Shown here piece by piece: positions 1-5,368 of a stretch of 6,571 bases of DNA (positions within the stretch are counted from its first letter, which is position 1; every line of letters begins with the position of its first letter). The stretch is from a bacterium (GTDB lineage Archaea > Thermoplasmatota > Thermoplasmata > Lutacidiplasmatales > UBA184). The position numbers and the translations under genes are program-made. The notes below the pieces were generated by a model. That model ran no database searches. It was not told the DNA's origin and was given only the letters and a program-made list of their open reading frames with translations. The stretch covers positions 1 through 6,571 of the forward strand of contig JAKBKR010000124.1 in NCBI GenBank assembly GCA_021832495.1, read 5' to 3'.

Positions 1-76
1 TGAGCCTGATGACTGCCGCGGGGAGCGATGCCGTTCTCCGCTTGGTCTGCTCTGCTAGGGCCTCCCGAAAATCCAT
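1..76 (-). CDS. 5' end of an unidentified gene, cut by the left edge
   Basis: An ATG at 76-74 opens a frame that stays open to base 1, giving 25 residues beginning MDFREALAEQTKRRT. A clear Shine-Dalgarno motif, GAGG at 85-82, lies 5 bases upstream of the ATG, which is the main support for the start. Third codon positions are mostly G or C, as in the neighbouring genes. The visible N-terminus is charged and looks helical, with no signal peptide or membrane span. It is separated from the upstream gene (stop at 183) by 106 bases, unlike the near-zero spacing elsewhere, so it may begin a separate transcription unit. Too little is visible to name a function. Confidence 0.6.
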   Translation of the reverse strand, partial: MDFREALAEQTKRRTASLPAAVIRL

Positions 77-81
77 CGAAA

Positions 82-85
82 CCTC
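82..85 (-). promoter_or_regulatory. Shine-Dalgarno site of the left-edge gene
   Basis: GAGG (part of TGAGGT) on the minus strand is separated by five bases (TTTCG) from the ATG at 76. This is the evidence that decides the start of the otherwise truncated gene at the left edge. Confidence 0.6.
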
Positions 86-87
86 AA

Positions 88-101
88 AGGGCATATGCCC
101 T
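88..101. promoter_or_regulatory. Perfect 14-bp palindrome, candidate operator
   Basis: AGGGCATATGCCCT is a perfect 7+7 inverted repeat with no spacer. It lies in the only sizeable untranslated gap on the left side, just upstream of the Shine-Dalgarno of the gene starting at 76. It also lies downstream of an AT-rich TAATTAA element. A dimeric repressor site overlapping the transcription start is a natural reading. A spacerless palindrome cannot form a good hairpin loop, so a terminator is less likely. The assignment is inferred from symmetry and position only. Confidence 0.4.
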
Positions 102-105
102 CGGC

Positions 106-112
106 TTAATTA
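106..112 (-). promoter_or_regulatory. AT-rich element, possible TATA box
   Basis: The minus strand reads CCCTAATTAAGCC here, the most AT-rich stretch of the 106-base gap at 77-182. It is about 30 bases upstream of the ATG at 76. If it is an archaeal TATA box, transcription would start around 80-86 and give a very short leader. A bacterial reading is weaker: TTGGCA at 123-118 resembles a -35 box, but no good -10 box sits at proper spacing. The rest of the gap holds a five-pair GC stem at 131-150 with no following T tract. Confidence 0.25.
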
Positions 113-182
113 GGGCTTGCCAAAGGTATCCGGGGACGTTCCGACCCCCGAAACTCGTTCCTAGGCCGTTTTTGTGGCTCTC

Positions 183-503
183 TCAGAGAAGGCCGTGCAT
201 CCTTTCCCGGAAGTGGTGCAGATGTCCCCGGCGAGGCGGGTCGTTGGTCGGAGGGTCTGTGGGGTCCCGCTTGTGCTCGGCTTCGAGCCATTTGAGGTCA
301 CTCTCGGTCGCCCGTTTCGTGGCCGGATCGTCCGTCACGTTGTGGAGATAGTTGATGCGGCGCACCGTGGTCGCGTAGCCGTCCTCCTTGATGGAGCGCT
401 TGAGGGCTGCGTGGCGCTTTTCCTCCGATTCATGGATGTGGTAGCCTTTGGAGGTCAGTTCTCCCTCATGGACCTTGACCCCCTTCGACCACTTCTTTGC
501 CAA
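183..503 (-). CDS. Small basic DUF5771-like protein (106 aa)
   Basis: The protein begins MAKKWSKGVKVHEGEL. Residues about 12-77 carry the pattern G-x-L-x(3)-GY, then ExRHxALKxSIKxxG, then a conserved-looking helix (residues 45-56) and a DLKWL end. I recall this as the DUF5771 family of small proteins, known mostly from viral genomes, with no established function; I could not run a profile search. The tail (78-106) is rich in Pro, Asp, Arg and His and is probably disordered. There is no membrane span, and the high charge would suit nucleic-acid or capsid contact. The start must be TTG at 503-501: the preceding gene's TGA (509-507) is only one codon upstream and no ATG follows nearby. GGGGTGA at 513-507 makes a plausible ribosome site. 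It is the last gene of the packed run. Confidence 0.75.
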   Translation of the reverse strand: MAKKWSKGVKVHEGELTSKGYHIHESEEKRHAALKRSIKEDGYATTVRRINYLHNVTDDPATKRATESDLKWLEAEHKRDPTDPPTNDPPRRGHLHHFRERMHGLL

Positions 504-506
504 GGT

Positions 507-513
507 TCACCCC
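507..513 (-). promoter_or_regulatory. Ribosome binding site supporting a TTG start
   Basis: The minus strand reads GGGGTGA followed by ACC and then TTG. The GGTGA core matches the usual anti-Shine-Dalgarno pairing. The motif also contains the stop codon of the 93-aa gene, so termination and re-initiation occur at one spot. Confidence 0.45.
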
Positions 514-788
514 AAGACGCGGTGGTAGAGCTTTGAAAAGGCGGTCCCGAGCAGACCCATTGCGAAACTGCCGGCGAGCATTGCGTCCGACCAATGGCCC
601 TCGTAGAGGAGGAAACCGGCGCCCGCGAACAGCAGGACCGCGCCCCCGACCTCCATTTTGGGAAGGTCTTGCGGCGGGACCTCCTTCGCGATGTCCTTGA
701 TGGCTCCTTGAACCACGGGGTTCTTCAGCGACCTGACGACCAAGCCGATCTCGTTCGCCGCTTGCGCGGCCTCTTCTCCTGCGCTCAT
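507..788 (-). CDS. Small membrane protein, two hydrophobic segments (93 aa)
   Basis: The protein begins MSAGEEAAQAANEIG. Residues 1-45 are amphipathic and charged. Residues 47-62 (VGGAVLLFAGAGFLLY) and about 68-84 are hydrophobic and separated by a short EGHWSD turn, so a hairpin membrane topology is likely, with a basic C-terminus. I do not recognise a family. A longer version starting at ATG 833 (108 aa) is possible. I prefer 788 because GAGG is directly adjacent to the 833 ATG with unusable spacing, because codon third positions between 833 and 788 are poor in GC in this frame, and because the 788 ATG overlaps the stop of a small upstream ORF as ATGA, the pattern repeated across this operon. 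Size and topology would fit a holin-like or virion membrane protein; neither is shown. Confidence 0.7.
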   Translation of the reverse strand: MSAGEEAAQAANEIGLVVRSLKNPVVQGAIKDIAKEVPPQDLPKMEVGGAVLLFAGAGFLLYEGHWSDAMLAGSFAMGLLGTAFSKLYHRVLG

Positions 789-826
789 TTCTTCTCGGTT
801 TCCTTGGATTTGATGATCTCGCCCAT
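785..826 (-). CDS. Possible 13-aa microprotein or coupling ORF
   Basis: ATG at 826-824 opens MGEIIKSKETEKK and stops with TGA at 787-785. That stop overlaps the ATG of the 93-aa gene as ATGA. GAGG at 838-835 sits eight bases upstream, good ribosome-site spacing, and itself overlaps the stop of the 944-aa gene. Of the 13 sense codons, most end in G or C, whereas the competing frame from ATG 833 mostly ends in A or T. An extension to a TTG at 844 would give about 19 residues (LREVWW before the Met). It may be a real microprotein or a translational relay between its neighbours. Its very small size keeps confidence low. Confidence 0.35.
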   Translation of the reverse strand: MGEIIKSKETEKK

Positions 827-836
827 CCACCATACC

Positions 837-3671
837 TCACGCAACAGGCCCTGCCGACAGCTCTACGAGTTTCGCCGTGACCGTTCCGCCTGTCACCGCC
901 AGCATGTACCCGTAGATCGTGTAGGACGTGCCAGCCGTGACCGACAACACGTAGCGTAGATCGAAGGTTTCCGAGTTTCCCGCTAGCCCCTCCTGCGTAT
1001 AGGTTTCCGTGTCCAACGCGGTTGCTCCATTGTAGAGCCCGATGGTAACACCATCCGTCAGCGTGTTGTTGTTGGCCCGCACTATGAGTCTGAGATACAC
1101 CTTCCCAGTGTAACCCGCCGTGAAGGTGATGCTCCCCATGCTGGCCCCCGGGGCGGTCGTGCTCGTAGTGGTCTGGGCCGTCAAGTTTTGGTAGAACATG
1201 TGATTTGTCGAGATATTGAAGGCGTTGACAACCCCACCTGAATAGGACGCAATGTAGGCATACTTACCATCAGGGGTGACATCTATCCCGTACGACCCGC
1301 CACTGATGGTTGGAGAGGCGACCACTGCGTTCGTGGCCGTGCTTATGATGCTTACCGTAGTGCCGCCTGAGTTGACCACGTAGACGTAGTTTCCATCCGG
1401 GGTTACGACGAGCCCTTGAGGGTTGGATCCGATGGTAATGGTAGTAGCGTTCTCAGTCAGAGTTTGTGTCGGAATGATCCCCACGGTGCCGTTGCCATGC
1501 GCCACATAGACATAGTTGCCATCCGGTGTTACGTCGATGCCGGTGACCGAGCTTAGCGTTGTAACCGTCGCCACCGCCGAGGTTGCGACCGTGATAGCGT
1601 TCATGGCACTGGATGTTGTGGATCCCACGTACGCAGTGACGCCCTTGGGGTCTATCGCTATGAATTCGGGAGCCGACACTATACCGGTGATCGTGGCGCT
1701 GACTGTATTGGTAGCGGTGGAGATGACGGAGACGGTCACCGAGGTGTTATTCACCACGAGCACCTTGGAACCGTCAGGCGTGACCGCACAATAGTACGGC
1801 CCAGACCCTACTGTCACTGTTGCTACGACAGTGTTCGAGGCCGTGGCAATGACGCTCACCGTCGTGCCAGCTCCACCGCTGCCCTGATTGCAGACATAGA
1901 CATACCTTCCGTCAGGAGTAACACAGAGCCCTCGGGGTAGCGTGTTCACGGCCACCGTTGCCACGACCGTTCCTGTCGACACTTGGATCACCGATACGTT
2001 GGCGCTTCCCGAGTTGGTGACATAGACGAACTTGCCATCCGGAGTGCATGCAACACCGATAGGAGAAGTTCCCGCAGTTATGTTCGCCAATGCCGTGTTG
2101 GTGTAGAGTTGCCCTTGCCGTGTGGGTAGGAGGTACTTCGGGGAGTGCGCGCTAAATGGGTAGGCCCCAGGAGGGTACAATGGGGGAGATGCCGCCCCGA
2201 GTGTGATGCCGTTTGCGCTCACGCTGCCCACGAATGTTGCCGTTCCGTTCCCATCGTTGATGACGGTGATGTTCGGGGTCCCTCCCCACGCAGCCTTGAA
2301 TTGTGCGTAGGTGCCCCCGGTGTTGCTCATGTTCCCGTAGAACAGATTCACAATGGTAACCGGCATCACCGCCCCGTACGCCGTGTTGCCGTAGGCAGTG
2401 TCTCCCAACGTGATCGGGAATCCACTTACCGGCGTAGCGATAACGCACAGGTCAATGGTGAGCGAACCGTAGGGTCCGTGTACATTGGCCAACGTCGAGA
2501 ATGGATACACAGAGGATCCCAGGAAGTGTGCGTTCCACTCCATCTCAAGGTGGCCGATCCATCCGGGATTATTCTCGGACTGTGGTGCAATCCCGACGAT
2601 GTTTCCGATGCTCAGGATGTAGAACCCGTTGAAGTGCTCGGGAATCCAGTAGGACAGGTAATACCCCGCACATTCCAGATGCCATGCTACTGTCCCGGTG
2701 CTACCCTTGGAGGGACCGATGAACGCACACGCCGCCACATTGGTAGGCACCGTCCACGCGGTATTGCTCCACGTTTCGTCCACATCGAAGGCCACCGTGC
2801 CCATCTCCACTCCGAGAAGGTTCTGGGCATTGACGCAGGTAAGGGTCGGATTGCTCGGTTGAAGGAATCCAATTCTGTCGAGGAAGAGCGTGACATTGTT
2901 CTGCCCGGTCGAACCTCCCCCAGATGGACTTCCCAGGATGGCCGCAGCCGCGGTGTTAGGGGACGATGTTGCGCCAGTCGTCGTGGTTGCGTAGAGGACG
3001 GTGCCCTGTATCGGTTGGGTGCCGTTGATTTCGTACTGGCGGGTGGTGATGCCACTGCCGATCATGGTGATCTTGACGGGCTTCGTGGCGTCCGATGACC
3101 CCACCAATGGGACGCTGATGAGATTGTTGTTTGCGTCCAGTGCCCAGTTCAATGTGTAGGGTCCAGTCTGAGTATTTCCCTTCAGGTGGAGTGTGCCCCC
3201 CCCTGCCGTGATGATGTCGGCGAGAGCGGTGGCGAATCCCCCCTTCCCATCTCCTGTGTCCGGCCCGTAGTCGCAGCCACCATTCCATTGTCCATTGGGA
3301 TCCGTGGCCGACCCCAGAGGAGATATTGTCTTCACGGGTTTTCCGGTGAGGACATTATAAGCGTTGGGCGTGTAGGTCACGCCGAAGAAAATCACCGATG
3401 ACTTGAGTGCCAGATACATGAGTGGGGCCAAGTGCGCCACGCTGACCAGTGCCAGTTTCACCGGCACTGCCAAGGCCCAGAGCTGGTCGACCGGAGTGCT
3501 CAACCCGTGGAGCATGAAGAACAGGATGGCACCGAGCATGATGCACAGAGCGACGAGAGCAATGAAGTGCATCTGTCGCCGGGTGAGTCTTCGCTTGCTG
3601 ATGACATGTGTTTCCCCTCCCGACGTGACCTTCCGACCCCACTTGTAGTATTCGATTCTCTTGGTCTTCAT
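837..3671 (-). CDS. Giant membrane-anchored protein: beta-helix-like region, 7-blade YVTN propeller and C-terminal beta domain (944 aa)
   Basis: Residues 1-33 are strongly basic and should be cytoplasmic or interior. Residues 35-57 form a membrane span, and 64-98 hold a second long hydrophobic stretch broken by Lys and His. Residues about 130-500 are Gly/Thr/Asn-rich, with a GGGTLHLKG start reminiscent of pectate-lyase-type right-handed beta-helices of viral spikes; no catalytic residues could be assigned. Residues about 530-822 hold seven blades marked by PDG-x-YVYV-x-N motifs at 544, 586, 632, 674, 716, 758 and 800, a YVTN-type beta-propeller; the fourth is degenerate (DPKGVTAYVG). Residues about 826-944 form a beta-rich, jelly-roll-like end. 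GAGGG upstream at about nine bases supports the ATG. The gene starts 3 bases after the 110-aa gene. It is the likeliest spike or adhesin, by architecture only. Confidence 0.85.
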   Translation of the reverse strand: MKTKRIEYYKWGRKVTSGGETHVISKRRLTRRQMHFIALVALCIMLGAILFFMLHGLSTPVDQLWALAVPVKLALVSVAHLAPLMYLALKSSVIFFGVTYTPNAYNVLTGKPVKTISPLGSATDPNGQWNGGCDYGPDTGDGKGGFATALADIITAGGGTLHLKGNTQTGPYTLNWALDANNNLISVPLVGSSDATKPVKITMIGSGITTRQYEINGTQPIQGTVLYATTTTGATSSPNTAAAAILGSPSGGGSTGQNNVTLFLDRIGFLQPSNPTLTCVNAQNLLGVEMGTVAFDVDETWSNTAWTVPTNVAACAFIGPSKGSTGTVAWHLECAGYYLSYWIPEHFNGFYILSIGNIVGIAPQSENNPGWIGHLEMEWNAHFLGSSVYPFSTLANVHGPYGSLTIDLCVIATPVSGFPITLGDTAYGNTAYGAVMPVTIVNLFYGNMSNTGGTYAQFKAAWGGTPNITVINDGNGTATFVGSVSANGITLGAASPPLYPPGAYPFSAHSPKYLLPTRQGQLYTNTALANITAGTSPIGVACTPDGKFVYVTNSGSANVSVIQVSTGTVVATVAVNTLPRGLCVTPDGRYVYVCNQGSGGAGTTVSVIATASNTVVATVTVGSGPYYCAVTPDGSKVLVVNNTSVTVSVISTATNTVSATITGIVSAPEFIAIDPKGVTAYVGSTTSSAMNAITVATSAVATVTTLSSVTGIDVTPDGNYVYVAHGNGTVGIIPTQTLTENATTITIGSNPQGLVVTPDGNYVYVVNSGGTTVSIISTATNAVVASPTISGGSYGIDVTPDGKYAYIASYSGGVVNAFNISTNHMFYQNLTAQTTTSTTAPGASMGSITFTAGYTGKVYLRLIVRANNNTLTDGVTIGLYNGATALDTETYTQEGLAGNSETFDLRYVLSVTAGTSYTIYGYMLAVTGGTVTAKLVELSAGPVA
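1206..2084 (-). repeat. Seven tandem propeller blades, mostly 126-bp period
   Basis: Within the 944-aa gene the PDG motifs recur at residues 544, 586, 632, 674, 716, 758 and 800. That is a 42-residue (126-bp) step, with one 46-residue step between blades 2 and 3. On the plus strand the repeat shows as variants of CCATCCGGGGTTAC near 1270, 1396, 1522, 1774, 1912 and 2038. Blades differ in DNA sequence, so the repeats are diverged rather than recent copies. Seven units suit a closed seven-bladed YVTN ring. Confidence 0.85.
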
Positions 3672-3674
3672 AAT

Positions 3675-4007
3675 TCAGTATCCCTCAATGATGAGCCAAC
3701 CCGTGTACAGGGTGGTGTTGTTCGGGGCAACGATGGTCATGTTGGTCGAGGTCACGGTGATAGTCAGCCCTGGGACGGAACTGATGACGACAGGTGGAAA
3801 GGTGTAGGCCACCGGGAAGGTGATGACCTGGGACGTGGCCGTGTCGTTCTCATACCCGTTCAGATACACCGTGAAAATCTTGTAATTCGGGGCTCGCCAC
3901 GGCATTTGATAGGTTACTGTGCCGCCAGAGGTTCCCGGCACTGTCACTTGCGCGAGGTTAAGCTTTTGTGTGAGGTTGAGAAAGGGTGGAGAGTACGTCC
4001 CGAACAT
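3675..4007 (-). CDS. Fibre-tip-like beta protein (110 aa)
   Basis: The protein begins MFGTYSPPFLNLTQ and is almost entirely beta-strand-prone, rich in Thr, Val, Pro and Asn, with no membrane span or Cys. Residues 44-110 run through YLNGYEND, VITFPVAYTFPPV, GLTITV and TIVAPNNTTLYTGWLIIEGY. This order of motifs, ending in GW-x-IIEG-aromatic, is familiar to me from C-terminal domains of phage tail-fibre and minor structural proteins. I infer a small receptor-binding or fibre-tip domain; a profile search is needed. The ATG at 4007 is four bases after the stop of the 46-aa gene. Its Shine-Dalgarno is weak, so translation may depend on coupling. It precedes the 944-aa protein by 3 bases, consistent with two parts of one attachment apparatus. 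Confidence 0.75.
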   Translation of the reverse strand: MFGTYSPPFLNLTQKLNLAQVTVPGTSGGTVTYQMPWRAPNYKIFTVYLNGYENDTATSQVITFPVAYTFPPVVISSVPGLTITVTSTNMTIVAPNNTTLYTGWLIIEGY

Positions 4008-4011
4008 ACAG

Positions 4012-4152
4012 CTATCTCACTATCGCCACTATGAGCCCGGCAATGGCGATGATGAAAGGGATAACAGTGGTCACCTTGTAGACGCTGAGGGCACCCTTCA
4101 GTTCCGAGATGTCGTTCTCGATTTTGTCCAAGCGGGGCTCTATCTCCGTCAT
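4012..4152 (-). CDS. Tail-anchored coiled-coil microprotein (46 aa)
   Basis: ATG at 4152-4150 opens a 46-codon frame ending TAG at 4014-4012. The protein begins MTEIEPRLDKIENDISELKG, whose heptad-like spacing of I/L residues indicates a short coiled coil to about residue 25. Residues 29-45 (TVIPFIIAIAGLIVAIV) are a C-terminal membrane span ending in a single Arg. The architecture is like XhlA-type phage haemolysin/holin-partner proteins, a known small family with a coiled coil followed by a span, but this one is shorter and I claim only resemblance. The ATG overlaps the upstream TGA as ATGA, and the next gene starts four bases after its stop, so it fills the interval exactly. That fit is strong evidence that it is real. 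Confidence 0.75.
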   Translation of the reverse strand: MTEIEPRLDKIENDISELKGALSVYKVTTVIPFIIAIAGLIVAIVR

Positions 4153-4574
4153 GCCTTGCACACTCCGACCCTACCCTGGGGGATGACCTCTATGTACGCA
4201 TAGATGCCGCTCCCGTCTTTGGTGGGGTATGTTCCCGCGTCTGTCGCATTGGGGCATGGGTCGCCTACGCCTCCCAAAGAGTCCGATCCCTGCTCGTCCG
4301 TCACTCGTTCGACAATGACATAGAGGTCACTCAAGGCACAATCCAAGAAATCTTGGGCCGCGCCTGGAACGAGTTGCGCTATTTCTGCTCCGGGCCCCCC
4401 CACTAACACGTTGCTGAAACTGAGTTGCCGATTCTTGACGGTGATGGTATGATGGACTGCCCTGTTCTCCCCCAAACTTACCTCGTAGAATTCTTTGAGC
4501 CGGATGAGGGGCCGAAAGCCGGGCGCTCCCTTCGCTCCGTCCGGGGCGCTCAGGATATGTACTTGCTCAGTCAA
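4149..4574 (-). CDS. Unidentified soluble protein, TTG start (141 aa)
   Basis: The protein, read from TTG at 4574, begins MTEQVHILSAPDGAKG. It has alternating strand-prone segments (HHTITVKNRQLSFSNVLV, LYVIVERV, YAYIEVI) and three Cys at 79, 107 and 139, with no membrane span or signal. It looks like a compact beta domain and may be a soluble virion component; I do not recognise a family. A start further upstream at 4646 would lie wholly inside the 66-aa gene in another frame and begins with a low-complexity Arg/Pro/His stretch, so I reject it. The TTG overlaps the preceding TGA as TTGA, copying the ATGA overlaps elsewhere, and a GGGGG stretch about nine bases upstream can serve as ribosome site. 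Its stop overlaps the next start as ATGA. Confidence 0.7.
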   Translation of the reverse strand: MTEQVHILSAPDGAKGAPGFRPLIRLKEFYEVSLGENRAVHHTITVKNRQLSFSNVLVGGPGAEIAQLVPGAAQDFLDCALSDLYVIVERVTDEQGSDSLGGVGDPCPNATDAGTYPTKDGSGIYAYIEVIPQGRVGVCKA

Positions 4575-4771
4575 TGTTTGAACCCCCAGACCGAGAGGTC
4601 GACGGCGACCGCAATGCCGATGAGGGCGATGAGGACGAGGAGCCAAGCCAAGGCAGAAATCCCAACATAGGCAAGGGCAGCGAGGGAGAGTCCCGCGACG
4701 AGGAGCCCCCCGGCGATGTCATGCGGGATGAGCCTGTCCGATGTTTGGAGGAAACCTGACCATGCATCCAT
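4571..4771 (-). CDS. Small two-span membrane protein (66 aa)
   Basis: The protein begins MDAWSGFLQTSDRLIPHD. Residues 19-39 (IAGGLLVAGLSLAALAYVGIS) and 40-59 (ALAWLLVLIALIGIAVAVDL) are almost continuous hydrophobic helices, ending in SVWGFKH. A short amphipathic N-terminus lies ahead of them. No family is recognised; size and hydropathy fit a holin, a viral membrane-shaping protein or a virion membrane protein, and the sequence does not decide among them. The ATG at 4771 is five bases after the stop of the 87-aa gene, and GAGGG lies very close to it. Its stop overlaps the next TTG start. A much longer version in this frame would overlap the upstream gene completely and is discarded. Confidence 0.75.
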   Translation of the reverse strand: MDAWSGFLQTSDRLIPHDIAGGLLVAGLSLAALAYVGISALAWLLVLIALIGIAVAVDLSVWGFKH

Positions 4772-4776
4772 GACCC

Positions 4777-5040
4777 TCAGAGCACGAAGAACCAGACCAC
4801 TAGGGCAATGATCGCTGCAACGATGAGTGCGATGAACCAGTAGGGCCACATGACGCTGGTCCCGGTGTACCCCGCGCCCTTGCCATAGGTGTTCACGTAC
4901 GTCGGCAGATACCCCGGCTTGGTGAGGGTGTAGCTGTTCCCCCCTGCCAACGGTCCGAAGTCTTGGCATCCCTGCACGCCCGCCAGTTGCTTTCCCGTAA
5001 TCGCGTCTTTCACTTCTGGACCCCAATTTCCACAACCCAT
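4777..5040 (-). CDS. Tail-anchored protein with small Ig-type-like head (87 aa)
   Basis: The protein begins MGCGNWGPEVKDAITGKQLA. Residues 9-50 read V-x-DAITGKQLAGV, then YTLTKPGYLPTYV, the strand pattern of carboxypeptidase-regulatory-like or PEGA-type beta-sandwiches in minimal form. Residues 66-87 (PYWFIALIVAAIIALVVWFFVL) are a C-terminal membrane anchor with no residues beyond it. Cys 3 and Cys 25 could form a disulfide. GGAGG at 5054-5050 lies nine bases before the ATG at 5040, one of the best ribosome sites in the window. The start is two bases after the upstream stop. The frame continues open upstream to 5283, but that part lies inside the 61-aa gene. It shares architecture with the 168-aa gene at 5368-5874, so the two may occupy related structural positions. 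Confidence 0.75.
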   Translation of the reverse strand: MGCGNWGPEVKDAITGKQLAGVQGCQDFGPLAGGNSYTLTKPGYLPTYVNTYGKGAGYTGTSVMWPYWFIALIVAAIIALVVWFFVL

Positions 5041-5042
5041 AT

Positions 5043-5228
5043 TCAGATGCCTCCGAAGAATAGGAGTAGGACCACGACGGCCACCAACCCGAGAAGGAAG
5101 AGTAGTCCGAAGTTCGAGCGCATCCAATCGCAGGGAGTGCAGCCCGTCCCGCCGCCACCGCCCGGGGGGGGTGGCGGCTGGTGCGGCCCGCATGAGGGGC
5201 CTCCGCAGGGAAGCTCCGGGCTCATCAT
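5043..5228 (-). CDS. Cys/Pro/Gly-rich tail-anchored protein (61 aa)
   Basis: The protein begins MMSPELPCGGPSCGPHQ. Four Cys at 8, 13, 30 and 33 (C-x4-C and CTPC) bracket a run of six Pro and five Gly at 18-27, followed by DWMRSNF and a membrane anchor at about 40-59 (FGLLFLLGLVAVVVLLLFFG). The four Cys could bind a metal or form two disulfides; the Pro/Gly run would be a stiff-then-flexible spacer. No family is recognised. The ATG at 5228 overlaps the previous TGA as ATGA, with GGGGG seven bases upstream; a second ATG follows at 5225. The coding strand holds a run of eight C at 5171-5164. A longer start at 5279 would sit inside the 47-aa gene and is not used. Confidence 0.7.
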   Translation of the reverse strand: MMSPELPCGGPSCGPHQPPPPPGGGGGTGCTPCDWMRSNFGLLFLLGLVAVVVLLLFFGGI

Positions 5229-5368
5229 AGGACAGCCCCCAGCGCGGCCTTTGCTCCGACCTCGGAGAGGATCGGCCACGCAAAGATGATGAGCAGGATG
5301 AGGAGCACGATGCCGATGACTGCCGCTAGGACGAAACCGATGTCAAAGGACTCCCAGGACCACCCCAT
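5225..5368 (-). CDS. Single-span membrane microprotein (47 aa)
   Basis: The protein begins MGWSWESFDIGFVLAAVIGI. Residues 9-31 are a strong membrane helix of Ile, Leu, Val and Ala, followed by WPILSEVGAKAALGAVL, an amphipathic C-terminal tail of about 16 residues. The size and layout recall small major membrane proteins of lipid-containing viruses and inovirus coat proteins, but no specific family is recognised. The ATG at 5368-5366 shares one base with the TGA of the 168-aa gene (TGATG), and GGTGG upstream gives a good ribosome site. A start at 5476 would overlap the upstream gene by 36 codons and adds an Arg/His-rich segment typical of a shadow frame, so it is rejected. Its stop overlaps the next start. 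Confidence 0.75.
   Translation of the reverse strand: MGWSWESFDIGFVLAAVIGIVLLILLIIFAWPILSEVGAKAALGAVL

Noticed and set aside
131..150. GC stem CGGGG/CCCCG as a terminator for the cluster
   Set aside because: Only five strong pairs with a ten-base loop and no T tract on the minus strand; too weak to call.
1206..2084. Periodic 126-bp repeats as a CRISPR or satellite array
   Set aside because: The period is explained by 42-residue propeller blades in frame, and the units are diverged along their whole length rather than identical repeats with unique spacers.
2145..3098. Long plus-strand ORF (317 codons)
   Set aside because: It lies wholly inside the well-supported 944-aa gene on the other strand, has an Arg/His/Cys-rich shadow composition and has no recognisable motif.
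3432..4034. Plus-strand ORF of 200 codons
   Set aside because: It spans the junction of two convincing minus-strand genes and the translation lacks any domain-like pattern; GC-rich DNA produces such antisense frames.
4575..4646. Upstream start for the 141-aa gene
   Set aside because: The extension is a Pro/Arg/His shadow of the 66-aa membrane protein; the TTGA overlap start fits the operon pattern.
5041..5283. Long N-terminal extension of the 87-aa gene
   Set aside because: It would duplicate the coding space of the 61-aa gene, gives an Arg-rich low-complexity sequence, and the GGAGG site fits the internal ATG at 5040. It is kept only as a possible frameshift product.
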